DNA of 64,000 bases. It comes from Salegentibacter agarivorans. GTDB lineage: Bacteria; Bacteroidota; Bacteroidia; Flavobacteriales; Flavobacteriaceae. The first letter of the stretch is position 1. The number at the start of each line of letters is the position of its first letter. Below the pieces are notes generated by a model. It saw only the letters and a list, made by a program, of their open reading frames with translations, was not told the DNA's origin and made no database searches. Location of the stretch: the NCBI RefSeq assembly GCF_900113135.1, contig NZ_FOOH01000015.1, positions 1 through 64,000 on the forward strand, in the 5' to 3' direction. This document shows, in pieces, positions 27,308 through 35,368 of this stretch. A program made the position numbers and the translations under genes.

Positions 27308-28740
27308 TTCAATCAAAAATTGTGTTAGATTTCCTTAAAAATCATAAGTTTTCCTTTCTCCTAATCTTAACAGGAATTGCTTTTTATTGGTCTTTCGCTT
27401 ACGATCTAAACCGCACTGATTTCACAAAACTGATCAGTCTTTATACCGGTTTATTTTTTATCAGTTTTAAGCTTCTTCAATTAGAAAAAAACAATTTCTG
27501 GTTGTTAGCTGGAATTGCAGTTTTATTCCGACTCGTTTTTATTGTGGCCACGCCAAACCTTTCGCAAGATTTTTACCGTTTTATCTGGGATGGAAAATTG
27601 ATTCTGGACGGAATAAATCCTTATTTATCGGTGCCGAATGATTTAAAAGAGATTTCAACTTCTCTCGAATTCACACAGCAAAAACTAATACAGGGAATGG
27701 GAAGTTTAAGTGCGGGAAACTACACCAGTTATCCGCCGGTAAATCAACTGCTGTTTGCAATTTCAGCATTTTTAGGAGGAAAGAGTATTTTGGGTTCTGT
27801 GATCACGATGCGATTTTTTCTCATTTTAGCCGATCTGGGCACGCTATATTTCGGCCGAAAATTACTGCTGAAATTAAAACTACCCACTCACAAGGTCTTC
27901 TGGTTTATTTTGAATCCTTTTATAATCATAGAACTCACCGGAAATCTTCATTTTGAAGGCGCAATGCTGTTCTTCTTAACCTGGTCTATTTATTTATTAC
28001 ATCAGAAAAAATGGATTTGGAGTGCGGTACTACTTGGAATATCAGTTTCGGTAAAATTGTTGCCACTATTGTTCTTACCGCTTTTATGGAATTATTTCTT
28101 AAAGAAAAGAAACTTTAAAAACCTACCCGACAATGCACTGATTAGAAACAAAATAAGACAAGTTAGGGAGCTAAATTCTCAGCAGTTATTGATATATTAT
28201 CTAATTGCGGGAACCACTATTTTAATTAGTTTTCTACCTTTTCTTTCTTCGAAATTTATCTCCAATTTTTCAGCAAGTATTGCGCTATGGTTTCAGAAAT
28301 TCGAGTTTAATGCGGGTATTTATTATATAATTAGATGGATTGGATTTCAGCTAAAAGGCTACAATATTATTGGCACAGCCGGGAAAATCCTACCTCTAAT
28401 TGTAATTTTAATTCTAGCAGGACTGGCCTTTTTCAGAAGAAATAATTCAACCCAAAAGCTAATTGGCACTATGCTGCTGGGAGTCTCGGTTTACTTTTTT
28501 CTTTCAACAACCGTACATCCCTGGTATATTGCCACCCCACTTTTGCTTTCGGTTTTTACCAAATTCAGGTTTGCACTGGTATGGTCGTTTTTGGTAATGC
28601 TAAGTTATTCGGCTTATACCATTAACGGATTCCAGGAAAATTACTGGTTAATTGCGGTTGAATATATTCTTGTTATAGGAATCTTCCTAATAGAAATTTT
28701 TAAACCGAAATTACTCACCAGACTTCCGTATTATAAATAA
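27301..28740 (+). CDS. Polytopic GT-C/mannosyltransferase-like membrane protein
   Basis: The protein of up to 479 residues has about ten hydrophobic helices and a periplasmic motif SQDFYRFIWDGKLILDGINPY, typical of lipid-linked-sugar-dependent mannosyltransferases; the aspartates there are likely catalytic. No ATG precedes the first helix: the start is GTG at 27301, inside a palindromic repeat, or more probably GTG at 27322. A charged loop lies near 265-290. Its 3' end overlaps a convergent LAB_N gene by 30 bases. It would use a polyprenyl-phosphate sugar made by a GT2 upstream. Confidence 0.75.
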   Translation: MRFQSKIVLDFLKNHKFSFLLILTGIAFYWSFAYDLNRTDFTKLISLYTGLFFISFKLLQLEKNNFWLLAGIAVLFRLVFIVATPNLSQDFYRFIWDGKLILDGINPYLSVPNDLKEISTSLEFTQQKLIQGMGSLSAGNYTSYPPVNQLLFAISAFLGGKSILGSVITMRFFLILADLGTLYFGRKLLLKLKLPTHKVFWFILNPFIIIELTGNLHFEGAMLFFLTWSIYLLHQKKWIWSAVLLGISVSVKLLPLLFLPLLWNYFLKKRNFKNLPDNALIRNKIRQVRELNSQQLLIYYLIAGTTILISFLPFLSSKFISNFSASIALWFQKFEFNAGIYYIIRWIGFQLKGYNIIGTAGKILPLIVILILAGLAFFRRNNSTQKLIGTMLLGVSVYFFLSTTVHPWYIATPLLLSVFTKFRFALVWSFLVMLSYSAYTINGFQENYWLIAVEYILVIGIFLIEIFKPKLLTRLPYYK

Positions 28741-29067
28741 ATTCCTAATATAAACAATTCCCCCAAAAAAGTGGGCGGCAATTAAAACCGGGTCATCCCG
28801 AAAAATGCCGTAAGTAAAAATAAGAATTGATCCCACGAGGCTTATAATCCAGAATTTAAGCGGTAAATCTGACTCCTGGTTTCTTTCGGCATGAATCCAT
28901 TGATAAATAAAACGCGCAGTATAAATAAGTTGCCCCACAATTCCAAGAGCAATAAGCCATATAGAAATATTGTCGCCTTTAATAAGATCTTCCCAGTCTA
29001 ACTGCCCAAATAAGCCGATATATAATGCGATTAGAATTGGCAAAACAATGACATAAACCTTGAACAT
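28711..29067 (-). CDS. Orphan lipid-A-disaccharide-synthase N-terminal domain (LAB_N) membrane protein, long copy
   Basis: The 118-residue protein has three to four transmembrane helices and the LAB_N signature: GQLIYTARFIYQWIHAE, then P-x-x-FWIISLVGS and a FRDDP segment ending in YIRNL. In LpxB this domain precedes the synthase; here it stands alone and has no catalytic domain. Orphan LAB_N proteins are often found with polyprenyl-phosphate glycosyltransferases and resemble small flippase-like proteins. It lies 15 bases after the short copy on the same strand. Confidence 0.82.
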   Translation of the reverse strand: MFKVYVIVLPILIALYIGLFGQLDWEDLIKGDNISIWLIALGIVGQLIYTARFIYQWIHAERNQESDLPLKFWIISLVGSILIFTYGIFRDDPVLIAAHFFGGIVYIRNLFIIRKSGE

Positions 29068-29082
29068 TATGCCAGATTCTCC

Positions 29083-29337
29083 TCATTTACCCTGTAACTG
29101 AAGGTTTCTAAAATAACCGCCATACACCAGGAATTGTCCTAGCATAATAGCCATATCGTCTCGAAGATACCCGTAGATAAAAAGTAAAACAGCACCCTGC
29201 AGGCTCAGCTTCCAAAATAGCGTTGGTGTTTCAATTTTTTTGTTTTTCTCTGATTTTATCCACTGCATTATTAATCTTGCAGAAAATAAAAGCTGGGCTA
29301 AAAAACCAATGGCATATACTATCCAACTACTACTCAT
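29083..29337 (-). CDS. Orphan LAB_N membrane protein, short copy
   Basis: The 84-residue protein has three hydrophobic helices and the same signature as its neighbour (AQLLFSARLIMQWIKSE, then FWKLSLQGA and YFRNL). It is first in a two-gene minus-strand unit. The two may act as a heterodimer, as small multidrug-resistance or ArnEF-type proteins do; that is inference from size and pairing. Confidence 0.8.
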   Translation of the reverse strand: MSSSWIVYAIGFLAQLLFSARLIMQWIKSEKNKKIETPTLFWKLSLQGAVLLFIYGYLRDDMAIMLGQFLVYGGYFRNLQLQGK

Positions 29338-29373
29338 ATCTTCATCTCAACTTAACTAAAAAATGGCACAAAA

Positions 29374-29416
29374 AAAGCTGTTCAATAATACATTAAATGC
29401 ATTTCTGAACAGCTTT
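29374..29416 (-). terminator. Terminator of the polyamine operon
   Basis: An 11-bp perfect stem (AAAGCTGTTCA / TGAACAGCTTT) closes a 21-base loop. On the minus strand it is followed by a T8 tract, just after the deoxyhypusine-synthase-like gene. Confidence 0.85.
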
Positions 29417-29439
29417 AAAGTCTAATAATAATTTGTTAA

Positions 29440-30411
29440 TTACATATCTAACAAATAAGCAAAGATTAAGGGCGCAACAATGGTTGCATCACTTTCTATA
29501 ATATGTTTTGGAGTGTTTATATCTAGTTTTCCCCAGGTAATTTTCTCGTTAGGAACCGCTCCCGAATAAGAACCGTAACTGGTAGTTGAATCTGAAATCT
29601 GGCAGAAATAGCTCCAAAAAGGAGTATCGGTTCTTTCCATATCCTGGTACAACATTGGCACCACGCAAATTGGGAAATCGCCCGCAATACCACCACCAAT
29701 TTGGAAGAAACCAATTCCCTCTTTAGAATTGTTGGTGTACCAATCGGCAAGAAAAGTCATATACTCAATTCCCGACTTCATGGTGCTGGCTTTTAATTCA
29801 CCTTTTAGCACATAGGAAGCAAAAATATTACCAAGCGTACTATCTTCCCAACCGGGAACAACCATTGGTAAATTCTTTTCGGCTGCGGCATACATCCATG
29901 AATCTTTAAGATCTATTTCGTAATGCTCTTCCAAAACCCCCGAAAGTAATAACTTATACAGAAATTCATGCGGAAAATAACGTTCGCCACTAGCCTCAGC
30001 ATCTTTCCAAATCTTTACAATATGCTTCTGAATTCTTCTAAAAGCTTCTTCTTCCGGAATACAGGTATCGGTTACCCGGTTAAGCCCTTTTTCAAGTAAA
30101 TCCCATTCATCCTGAGCGGTTAAATCACGATAATGTGGTACTCTTTTATAATGAGAATGAGCCACCAAATTCATTACATCTTCTTCAAGGTTTGCACCGG
30201 TACAGGAAACAATATGCACCTTATCTTTCCGAATCATTTCGGCAAAAATCTTACCTAATTCAGCAGTACTCATAGCTCCTGCAAGGGAAACCAACATTTT
30301 TGAGCCGCCTTCAAGTTGCTTTTCGTAATCTTTTGCAGCATCTACAAGTGCTGCGGAATTAAAATGTAAATAATATTTTTCTATAAATTGGGAAATCGCT
30401 CCTTTACTCAT
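29440..30411 (-). CDS. Deoxyhypusine-synthase family protein
   Basis: The 323-residue protein matches the deoxyhypusine synthase fold: VHIVSCTGANLEEDVMNL for NAD binding, a GGG-containing FFQIGGGIAGDFP, and the catalytic-lysine segment TWGKLD with K295. In eukaryotes this enzyme transfers aminobutyl from spermidine to eIF5A; bacteria have no eIF5A, and related bacterial enzymes make homospermidine. It overlaps the agmatinase gene by eight bases and belongs to a putrescine operon, so a polyamine-making role is likely. Confidence 0.85.
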   Translation of the reverse strand: MSKGAISQFIEKYYLHFNSAALVDAAKDYEKQLEGGSKMLVSLAGAMSTAELGKIFAEMIRKDKVHIVSCTGANLEEDVMNLVAHSHYKRVPHYRDLTAQDEWDLLEKGLNRVTDTCIPEEEAFRRIQKHIVKIWKDAEASGERYFPHEFLYKLLLSGVLEEHYEIDLKDSWMYAAAEKNLPMVVPGWEDSTLGNIFASYVLKGELKASTMKSGIEYMTFLADWYTNNSKEGIGFFQIGGGIAGDFPICVVPMLYQDMERTDTPFWSYFCQISDSTTSYGSYSGAVPNEKITWGKLDINTPKHIIESDATIVAPLIFAYLLDM

Positions 30412-31279
30412 CTTCGTCTTCTTCGTTATAATTTTGGTATTTGAATTTGTAGCTCAGCATTTTGTAATACAACTTGGCCGCAAGAAAATCTGATGATTTT
30501 TCATTCTCATTTGGGCAAAGTTCTACAATGTCAAAACCTACAACATTTTTCTTTTTAAACATCATTTTTAGGAATTCCAGCGTCTCGTACCAGAAAAGGC
30601 CTCCTGGCTCCGGCGTGCCGGTAGAGGGTAAAATAGAAGGATCAAATGCATCTAAATCTATAGTGATAAATACATTTGGCGTCATTTGTCCAATAGCATC
30701 ATCCTGCCAGTCTTCATAAAGATCGTGAGCAAAATACACCTGGTTTTCATCCATATGTTCTACTTCAGAAACATCCATAGAACGAATTCCAACCTGCAAT
30801 AAATTTGTCTTTTTACTAGCCTCGTGCAATGCGCAGGCGTGATTACAAGTAGAACCTTCATATTCTGGTCTAAGATCGGCATGAGCATCTAATTGCACCA
30901 CGGTAAGATCTTCAAAACTTTCATTAAAAGCTCTAATAGTCCCAATAGACACTGAATGTTCTCCTCCAAAAATAGTAACAAACTTCTCCTGCTTTATGTA
31001 GTTTTTTACCGTTTTATATACGGTATCTACCATTTTCTCGGGTGAAGAATCTTCGGTTACTGCAGGTGCCAGATAAATTCCTTTTTTATAGACTTCAGAT
31101 TTTGTTTCAATATCATAAAGTTCCATATTCTCTGAAGCTTCTAAAAATGCGTCAGGGCCCTTATCTGCTCCTTTTTGCCAGCTACTGGTTCCATCGTACG
31201 GCACCGGTATTAATACCACTTTCGCGTCGTCTATTCGCGAGTATTTATCTGGTATTCCGGCGTAATTCTTTTTACTCAT
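30404..31279 (-). CDS. speB: Agmatinase (ureohydrolase family)
   Basis: The 291-residue enzyme should cleave agmatine to putrescine and urea. The manganese ligands are visible: GGEHS, DAHADLR and the DLDAFDPS motif (D-x-D). The segment STGTPEPGG is typical of agmatinases and arginases. The position between arginine decarboxylase and a deoxyhypusine-synthase-like gene makes agmatinase the better call than arginase. It lies 46 bases after the decarboxylase. Confidence 0.88.
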   Translation of the reverse strand: MSKKNYAGIPDKYSRIDDAKVVLIPVPYDGTSSWQKGADKGPDAFLEASENMELYDIETKSEVYKKGIYLAPAVTEDSSPEKMVDTVYKTVKNYIKQEKFVTIFGGEHSVSIGTIRAFNESFEDLTVVQLDAHADLRPEYEGSTCNHACALHEASKKTNLLQVGIRSMDVSEVEHMDENQVYFAHDLYEDWQDDAIGQMTPNVFITIDLDAFDPSILPSTGTPEPGGLFWYETLEFLKMMFKKKNVVGFDIVELCPNENEKSSDFLAAKLYYKMLSYKFKYQNYNEEDEDE

Positions 31280-31325
31280 TGTAATGCTAAATTGGTTGTT
31301 GTTGGTTATATAAATTTATAAAAAA

Positions 31326-32729
31326 TTAATTGCTTCCATTATAACCCAGAATTTTAAGCATATCCTCGGCATTTTGTTCAGGGCTAAATAAACTGGTTTT
31401 TATATTTCCATCTTGGTCTTTATCGATAAGAAGATGTTTTGGCTGCGGAATTAAACAGTGGTGCAAACCACCGTGACCTCCAATAGTTTCCTGGTAAGCC
31501 CCGGTATTAAAAAAGCCGATATAAAGTGGTTTTTCCTTTTTATACTTAGGAAGATAAATGGCGTTTACGTTCTGCTCTGAATTATAATAATCGTCACTGT
31601 CGCAAGTTAATCCTCCAAGTAAAACACGTTCATATTCATCATTCCAACGGTTTACCGGCAACATCACAAACTTTTTGCTTATGGCCCAGGTATCTGGTAG
31701 AGTAGTGATAAATGAAGAATTGATCATATTCCATTTCTCACGATCGTTTTGTTGTTTTTGATACAAAATCTCGTAAATAGCACCACCGCTTTCTCCTACG
31801 GTAAAACTTCCAAATTCGGTAAAAATATTAGGGACATCAACTTCAGCTTCCTCGCAATATAATTTGATTTGATTAATAATCTCGTCTACCATATAGGCGT
31901 AATCGTACTCAAAGTGAAGTGAATTTTTTACCGGGAACCCTCCACCAATATTTAGGCTGTCCAGCTCTGGACAAACTTTTTTCAGGTTTACATAAACGCG
32001 TAAACATTTCTGTAATTCGTTCCAATAATAGGCTGTATCACGAATACCCGTATTAATAAAGAAATGGAGCATTTTTAGAGAAACCTGGTCGTTTTCCTTT
32101 ATTTGCTTATTATAAAAAGGTACAATATTCTTATAACCTATTCCCAACCTGGAAGTATAGAACTCAAATTTTGGCTCTTCTTCTGAAGCAATCCTGATTC
32201 CGATAGGAAATTTACCGTTAATCTTTTCAGCCAAAAGGTCTATTTCTTCGTAATTATCGATAATTGGAATACAGTTCTTATGACCATCATTTAACAGTCT
32301 GGAAATATTTTCTACGTATTGATCGCGCTTAAACCCATTACACAGCACGTAAGTATCATTGGTAATTTTACCAGATTTTTTAAGCTGCTCCACAATATTA
32401 ATATCAAAAGCCGAAGAGGTTTCAATATGAATATCGTTTTTTAAAGCTTCGTTTAATACGTGCTGAAAATGTGAACTCTTGGTACAATAACAATAATTAT
32501 AACTTCCTTTATAATCGTGTTTTGCCATAGCATCTGCAAACCACTTTTTGGCCCGACCAATATTTTCTGAAATTTTGGGCAAATAAGTGAATTTTAATGG
32601 AGCACCATATTCCTTTACAAGCTCCATTAAATCTATGTTATGGAATTTTAATTCGGTGCCTTCCAAAGTGAATTCTTCCTGTGGAAAATAATAAGTCTGG
32701 TCTATTAAATCGCTGTATTTCGTATTCAA
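31326..32729 (-). CDS. speA: Arginine decarboxylase, PLP-dependent fold type III
   Basis: This 467-residue decarboxylase starts with TTG at 32729. The PLP lysine lies in the early YNYCYCTKSSH segment, and GGGFPVK and TEFGSFTVGESG match the Orn/DAP/Arg decarboxylase type 2 family. It is shorter than E. coli SpeA (about 658 residues), as is normal in Bacteroidetes. Product agmatine would feed agmatinase. It is the first gene of the three-gene operon; a weak TACCTTTA element (32745-32752) may be its -7 site. Confidence 0.85.
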   Translation of the reverse strand: MNTKYSDLIDQTYYFPQEEFTLEGTELKFHNIDLMELVKEYGAPLKFTYLPKISENIGRAKKWFADAMAKHDYKGSYNYCYCTKSSHFQHVLNEALKNDIHIETSSAFDINIVEQLKKSGKITNDTYVLCNGFKRDQYVENISRLLNDGHKNCIPIIDNYEEIDLLAEKINGKFPIGIRIASEEEPKFEFYTSRLGIGYKNIVPFYNKQIKENDQVSLKMLHFFINTGIRDTAYYWNELQKCLRVYVNLKKVCPELDSLNIGGGFPVKNSLHFEYDYAYMVDEIINQIKLYCEEAEVDVPNIFTEFGSFTVGESGGAIYEILYQKQQNDREKWNMINSSFITTLPDTWAISKKFVMLPVNRWNDEYERVLLGGLTCDSDDYYNSEQNVNAIYLPKYKKEKPLYIGFFNTGAYQETIGGHGGLHHCLIPQPKHLLIDKDQDGNIKTSLFSPEQNAEDMLKILGYNGSN

Positions 32730-32948
32730 TTGATTGGTTTATATATTAAAGGTAAAAATTTAGACATTAATTTTTCGCATCAAAAGAAACGACTGGTAAA
32801 TTAATGTTAAGAAAGTGAGTTGAATTAATTGATTTGAAGCCTGAAAGGGTTTCAGAAAAAATAAAATTAAAGAGCGGAGAGCGCTCACATTTGTTTAGGT
32901 TATAAAATCCTGTCAATTAATTGTATGCATTAAAGTTTTTAAATAAAA

Positions 32949-32977
32949 AACCGGAAAAGGAAAATCCTAATCCGGTT
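32949..32977 (-). terminator. Terminator of the pseudouridine synthase gene
   Basis: A stem AACCGGA / TCCGGTT with a 15-base loop, itself able to pair AGGA with TCCT, is followed on the minus strand by TTTTTTAT. The 280-base gap around it (32730-33014) holds no gene. Confidence 0.75.
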
Positions 32978-33014
32978 CAAAAATATTAAAAAACTTAATA
33001 CGGAATCACTTTTT

Positions 33015-33857
33015 TTAAAGCATTCCTAAATTTATAACTTCCTGATCTGTAAGCCTTCTAAATCGGCCTCTTGGTAGGTCTTTTTTTGTTAGTCCGCCAA
33101 AAACTACACGATCCAGTTTTTCTACTTCATAACCCTGACTTTTAAAAAGTCGTTGAATAATATGGTTTTTTGTACTGTTGGTTTCTATCCCAACTTCGTT
33201 CTTTGGTCTCTCAGCAATATAACTAATATCCTGAATGTTTACTTTCCCGTCTTCCAGGATCACACCGTTCCTAATTTTCTCTAAGTGTTCTACAGAAAGT
33301 GGTTTGGTTAGATTTACCTGGTAAATTTGTCTAATTCCATTTCTTGGCTTACCAAGTCTTTTAGCTAGAGTACCATCGTTAGTAAAAACCAATAATCCCA
33401 TGGCCTGGGTATCTAATTTCCCTACAGGATCAAGCTTTGCTTTGGTAGCTTTAGCCATAATATCCATTACGGTTTTCCCTCCTTTTTCGGTACTGCCGGT
33501 AACATACACTCCTTTTGGCTTATTAAGCACAAAATATTCAGGCTTATCTGGATTCACGCTTCTTCCATCAAACTTCACCTCATCGGTTGGGGCTACCTTA
33601 AAGCCCATTTCGGTCACCACTTTTCCATTAACGGTTACATTTCCGGCAGAAATAAAGATATCGGCATCACGGCGGGAACAAATTCCGGCGTTTGCAATAT
33701 ATTTATTTAAACGAATTCCATCGGTTTTGGAAGGGGTTTTAGGAGCGGACTGCTGCTTTTTTATAGGCGCATTGCCGCGGGCCATAGACTTTTTAGAGTT
33801 TCCACCACCCTGTCTTCCGCTAACTTTTCCACCTTTAGATTTATCGTTTCTACTCAT
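33015..33857 (-). CDS. RsuA/RluB-family 23S/16S rRNA pseudouridine synthase
   Basis: The 280-residue protein has a basic, low-complexity N-terminus (about 45 residues), then an S4 RNA-binding domain (RLNKYIANAGICSRRDADIF) and a catalytic domain with GKLDTQAMGLLVFTNDG, where the aspartate is catalytic. It should modify a uridine in rRNA, RluB-like. I use ATG at 33857: an in-frame TTG at 33875 lies inside the -7 element TACCTTTGC, so it cannot be the start. The leader is very short. The basic tail is usual for Bacteroidetes members. Confidence 0.9.
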   Translation of the reverse strand: MSRNDKSKGGKVSGRQGGGNSKKSMARGNAPIKKQQSAPKTPSKTDGIRLNKYIANAGICSRRDADIFISAGNVTVNGKVVTEMGFKVAPTDEVKFDGRSVNPDKPEYFVLNKPKGVYVTGSTEKGGKTVMDIMAKATKAKLDPVGKLDTQAMGLLVFTNDGTLAKRLGKPRNGIRQIYQVNLTKPLSVEHLEKIRNGVILEDGKVNIQDISYIAERPKNEVGIETNSTKNHIIQRLFKSQGYEVEKLDRVVFGGLTKKDLPRGRFRRLTDQEVINLGML

Positions 33858-33871
33858 ATCGCTAATTTTTT

Positions 33872-33880
33872 GCAAAGGTA
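33872..33880 (-). promoter_or_regulatory. Promoter -7 element of the pseudouridine synthase gene
   Basis: TACCTTTGC on the minus strand fits TAnnTTTG. Only 14 bases separate it from ATG at 33857, implying a leader of a few bases. I cannot see a clear -33 TTG. Confidence 0.55.
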
Positions 33881-33952
33881 CTCTATTGATTTATAGTGGC
33901 ATTCTATTTCGCCTAAAGATTTTACACCATATTTTGATTAAAAACCAGCAGA

Positions 33953-34429
33953 TTAATAATCTACCCGATCGCCCTTAGCCTCCCATTTTTGAAAAATCGG
34001 AAGTCCTTCTTCTCGCATTAAATTTTCAAAAGGAATTTTACGATCGTCCATTTTCAGTGCAATTTCATCGTAAATAAACTGGTCGTCAAAACCTATTTTA
34101 GCTGCATCTTCCCTGGTTAGCGCGTAATAAACTTTTTTAGGGCGCGCCCAGTAGATTGCTCCCAAACACATGGGGCAAGGCTCGCAGGAAGTATATAAAA
34201 TACAATTTTCTAATTGAAAATCCTGCAATTTTTCACAGGCTTTTCTAATCGCAACGACTTCTGCATGTGCTGTAGGATCGTTACTGGCTGTAACTTTATT
34301 GTTAGCTTCAGCTATAATTTCGCCATCTTTTACAATTACGGCTCCAAAAGGACCGCCCTGGCCTTTATCCATTCCTTCTTCGGCTAATTGAATAGCTCTT
34401 TTCAGAAAATAGCTATGATCTTTTTTCAT
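33953..34429 (-). CDS. guaD: Guanine deaminase (cytidine-deaminase-like fold)
   Basis: The 158-residue protein has the zinc-site motifs PTAHAEVVAI (HAE) and SCEPCPMCLGA (PCxxC). The segment GGPFGAVIVKDGEIIAE and the overall pattern, including GFDDQFIYDEI, closely follow Bacillus subtilis GuaD, which converts guanine to xanthine and ammonia. tRNA adenosine deaminase (TadA) is the alternative, but the C-terminal swap segment favours GuaD. It lies 21 bases after the UbiA-family gene on the same strand. Confidence 0.83.
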   Translation of the reverse strand: MKKDHSYFLKRAIQLAEEGMDKGQGGPFGAVIVKDGEIIAEANNKVTASNDPTAHAEVVAIRKACEKLQDFQLENCILYTSCEPCPMCLGAIYWARPKKVYYALTREDAAKIGFDDQFIYDEIALKMDDRKIPFENLMREEGLPIFQKWEAKGDRVDY

Positions 34430-34450
34430 ATAAATTTTTGAATAAAATGA

Positions 34451-35356
34451 TTAGAATACTCTGTTGAGCACTTCTTGAATATCTATAAGCAGAATGCTGA
34501 AAACACCTACTACAATTATTAATTTAAGAATATTATGGAGCAATAAATATTGCCATTTTGCCTTGCTGAAATAAAGAAACAACAGGAAAAACACGAGTAA
34601 CAGCAGCGATACATAGAAATAGTAATTCATATAGCCAGTATCATACCGCGTGATTAAAAGCAAAATGGGAACAATAGCCAAAACACATAAGACTGAAAGA
34701 AATAGCTTACTAAGTCGTTCACCATAAACTACCGGGATGGTCTGGTAATTTTGAATTAAATCGCCTTTCATATTTTCCAAATCTTTCACTAATTCACGCA
34801 TCACAATCATTAAATAAAGGAAAGTCGCGTGGATAAAAATTACAGTTTCAAAATTCTTATAGTACACAAACACCACAAAAAATGGTGTAATGGTTAAAAT
34901 GGAAGCAACAAGATTCCCCAGGAACAATATTCGCTTTAAACGATGGGAATACAACCAAATCGCAAAAATGTAGATTGAAAAGAAAACTACCGCTCTAAAC
35001 GAAACATAACTCGCGAAGAAAATAGCAAGCAAATTAAGTATGAAATAGCCTGAAAGTTTTGTACGCTGACTTACAAACCGGTCTAACATTGTTTTTTTAG
35101 GCCTGTTAATAAGGTCTTTTTCGCTATCGTAGAAATTATTGATAATATATCCGGAAGCGATTACCGTTGCTGAAGAAAGGATGAGAAAAAATAAATTATC
35201 GTCAAAAAGAATTTCACGTAAAGGCAGCTCTGGCGCTAAAATAAATGCCGAAGTAAGATATTGTGCTACGATGAGCACAAGGATATTATAACCACGAACC
35301 ACCGAAAACAAACTAAGCATTTTCAGCAATAAGCGCTTATTAGAAGAGGACGCCAT
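34451..35356 (-). CDS. UbiA-family prenyltransferase, digeranylgeranylglyceryl-phosphate-synthase-like
   Basis: The 301-residue membrane protein has about eight helices and the first Asp-rich motif NNFYDSEKDLINRP (NxxxDxxxD), plus a second DLENMKGD region. Both bind the prenyl diphosphate through magnesium. Flavobacterial homologues are usually labelled geranylgeranylglycerol-phosphate geranylgeranyltransferase, from similarity to archaeal ether-lipid enzymes. The acceptor is unproven. It lies 12 bases after the mevalonate kinase gene, so both are probably transcribed together. Confidence 0.8.
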   Translation of the reverse strand: MASSSNKRLLLKMLSLFSVVRGYNILVLIVAQYLTSAFILAPELPLREILFDDNLFFLILSSATVIASGYIINNFYDSEKDLINRPKKTMLDRFVSQRTKLSGYFILNLLAIFFASYVSFRAVVFFSIYIFAIWLYSHRLKRILFLGNLVASILTITPFFVVFVYYKNFETVIFIHATFLYLMIVMRELVKDLENMKGDLIQNYQTIPVVYGERLSKLFLSVLCVLAIVPILLLITRYDTGYMNYYFYVSLLLLVFFLLFLYFSKAKWQYLLLHNILKLIIVVGVFSILLIDIQEVLNRVF

Positions 35357-35368
35357 GAAGGGTGAAAT

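Noticed and set aside
33400-33978. 192-codon open frame opposite the pseudouridine synthase gene
   Set aside because: It is antisense to a well-supported gene with S4 and catalytic motifs and has no family resemblance.
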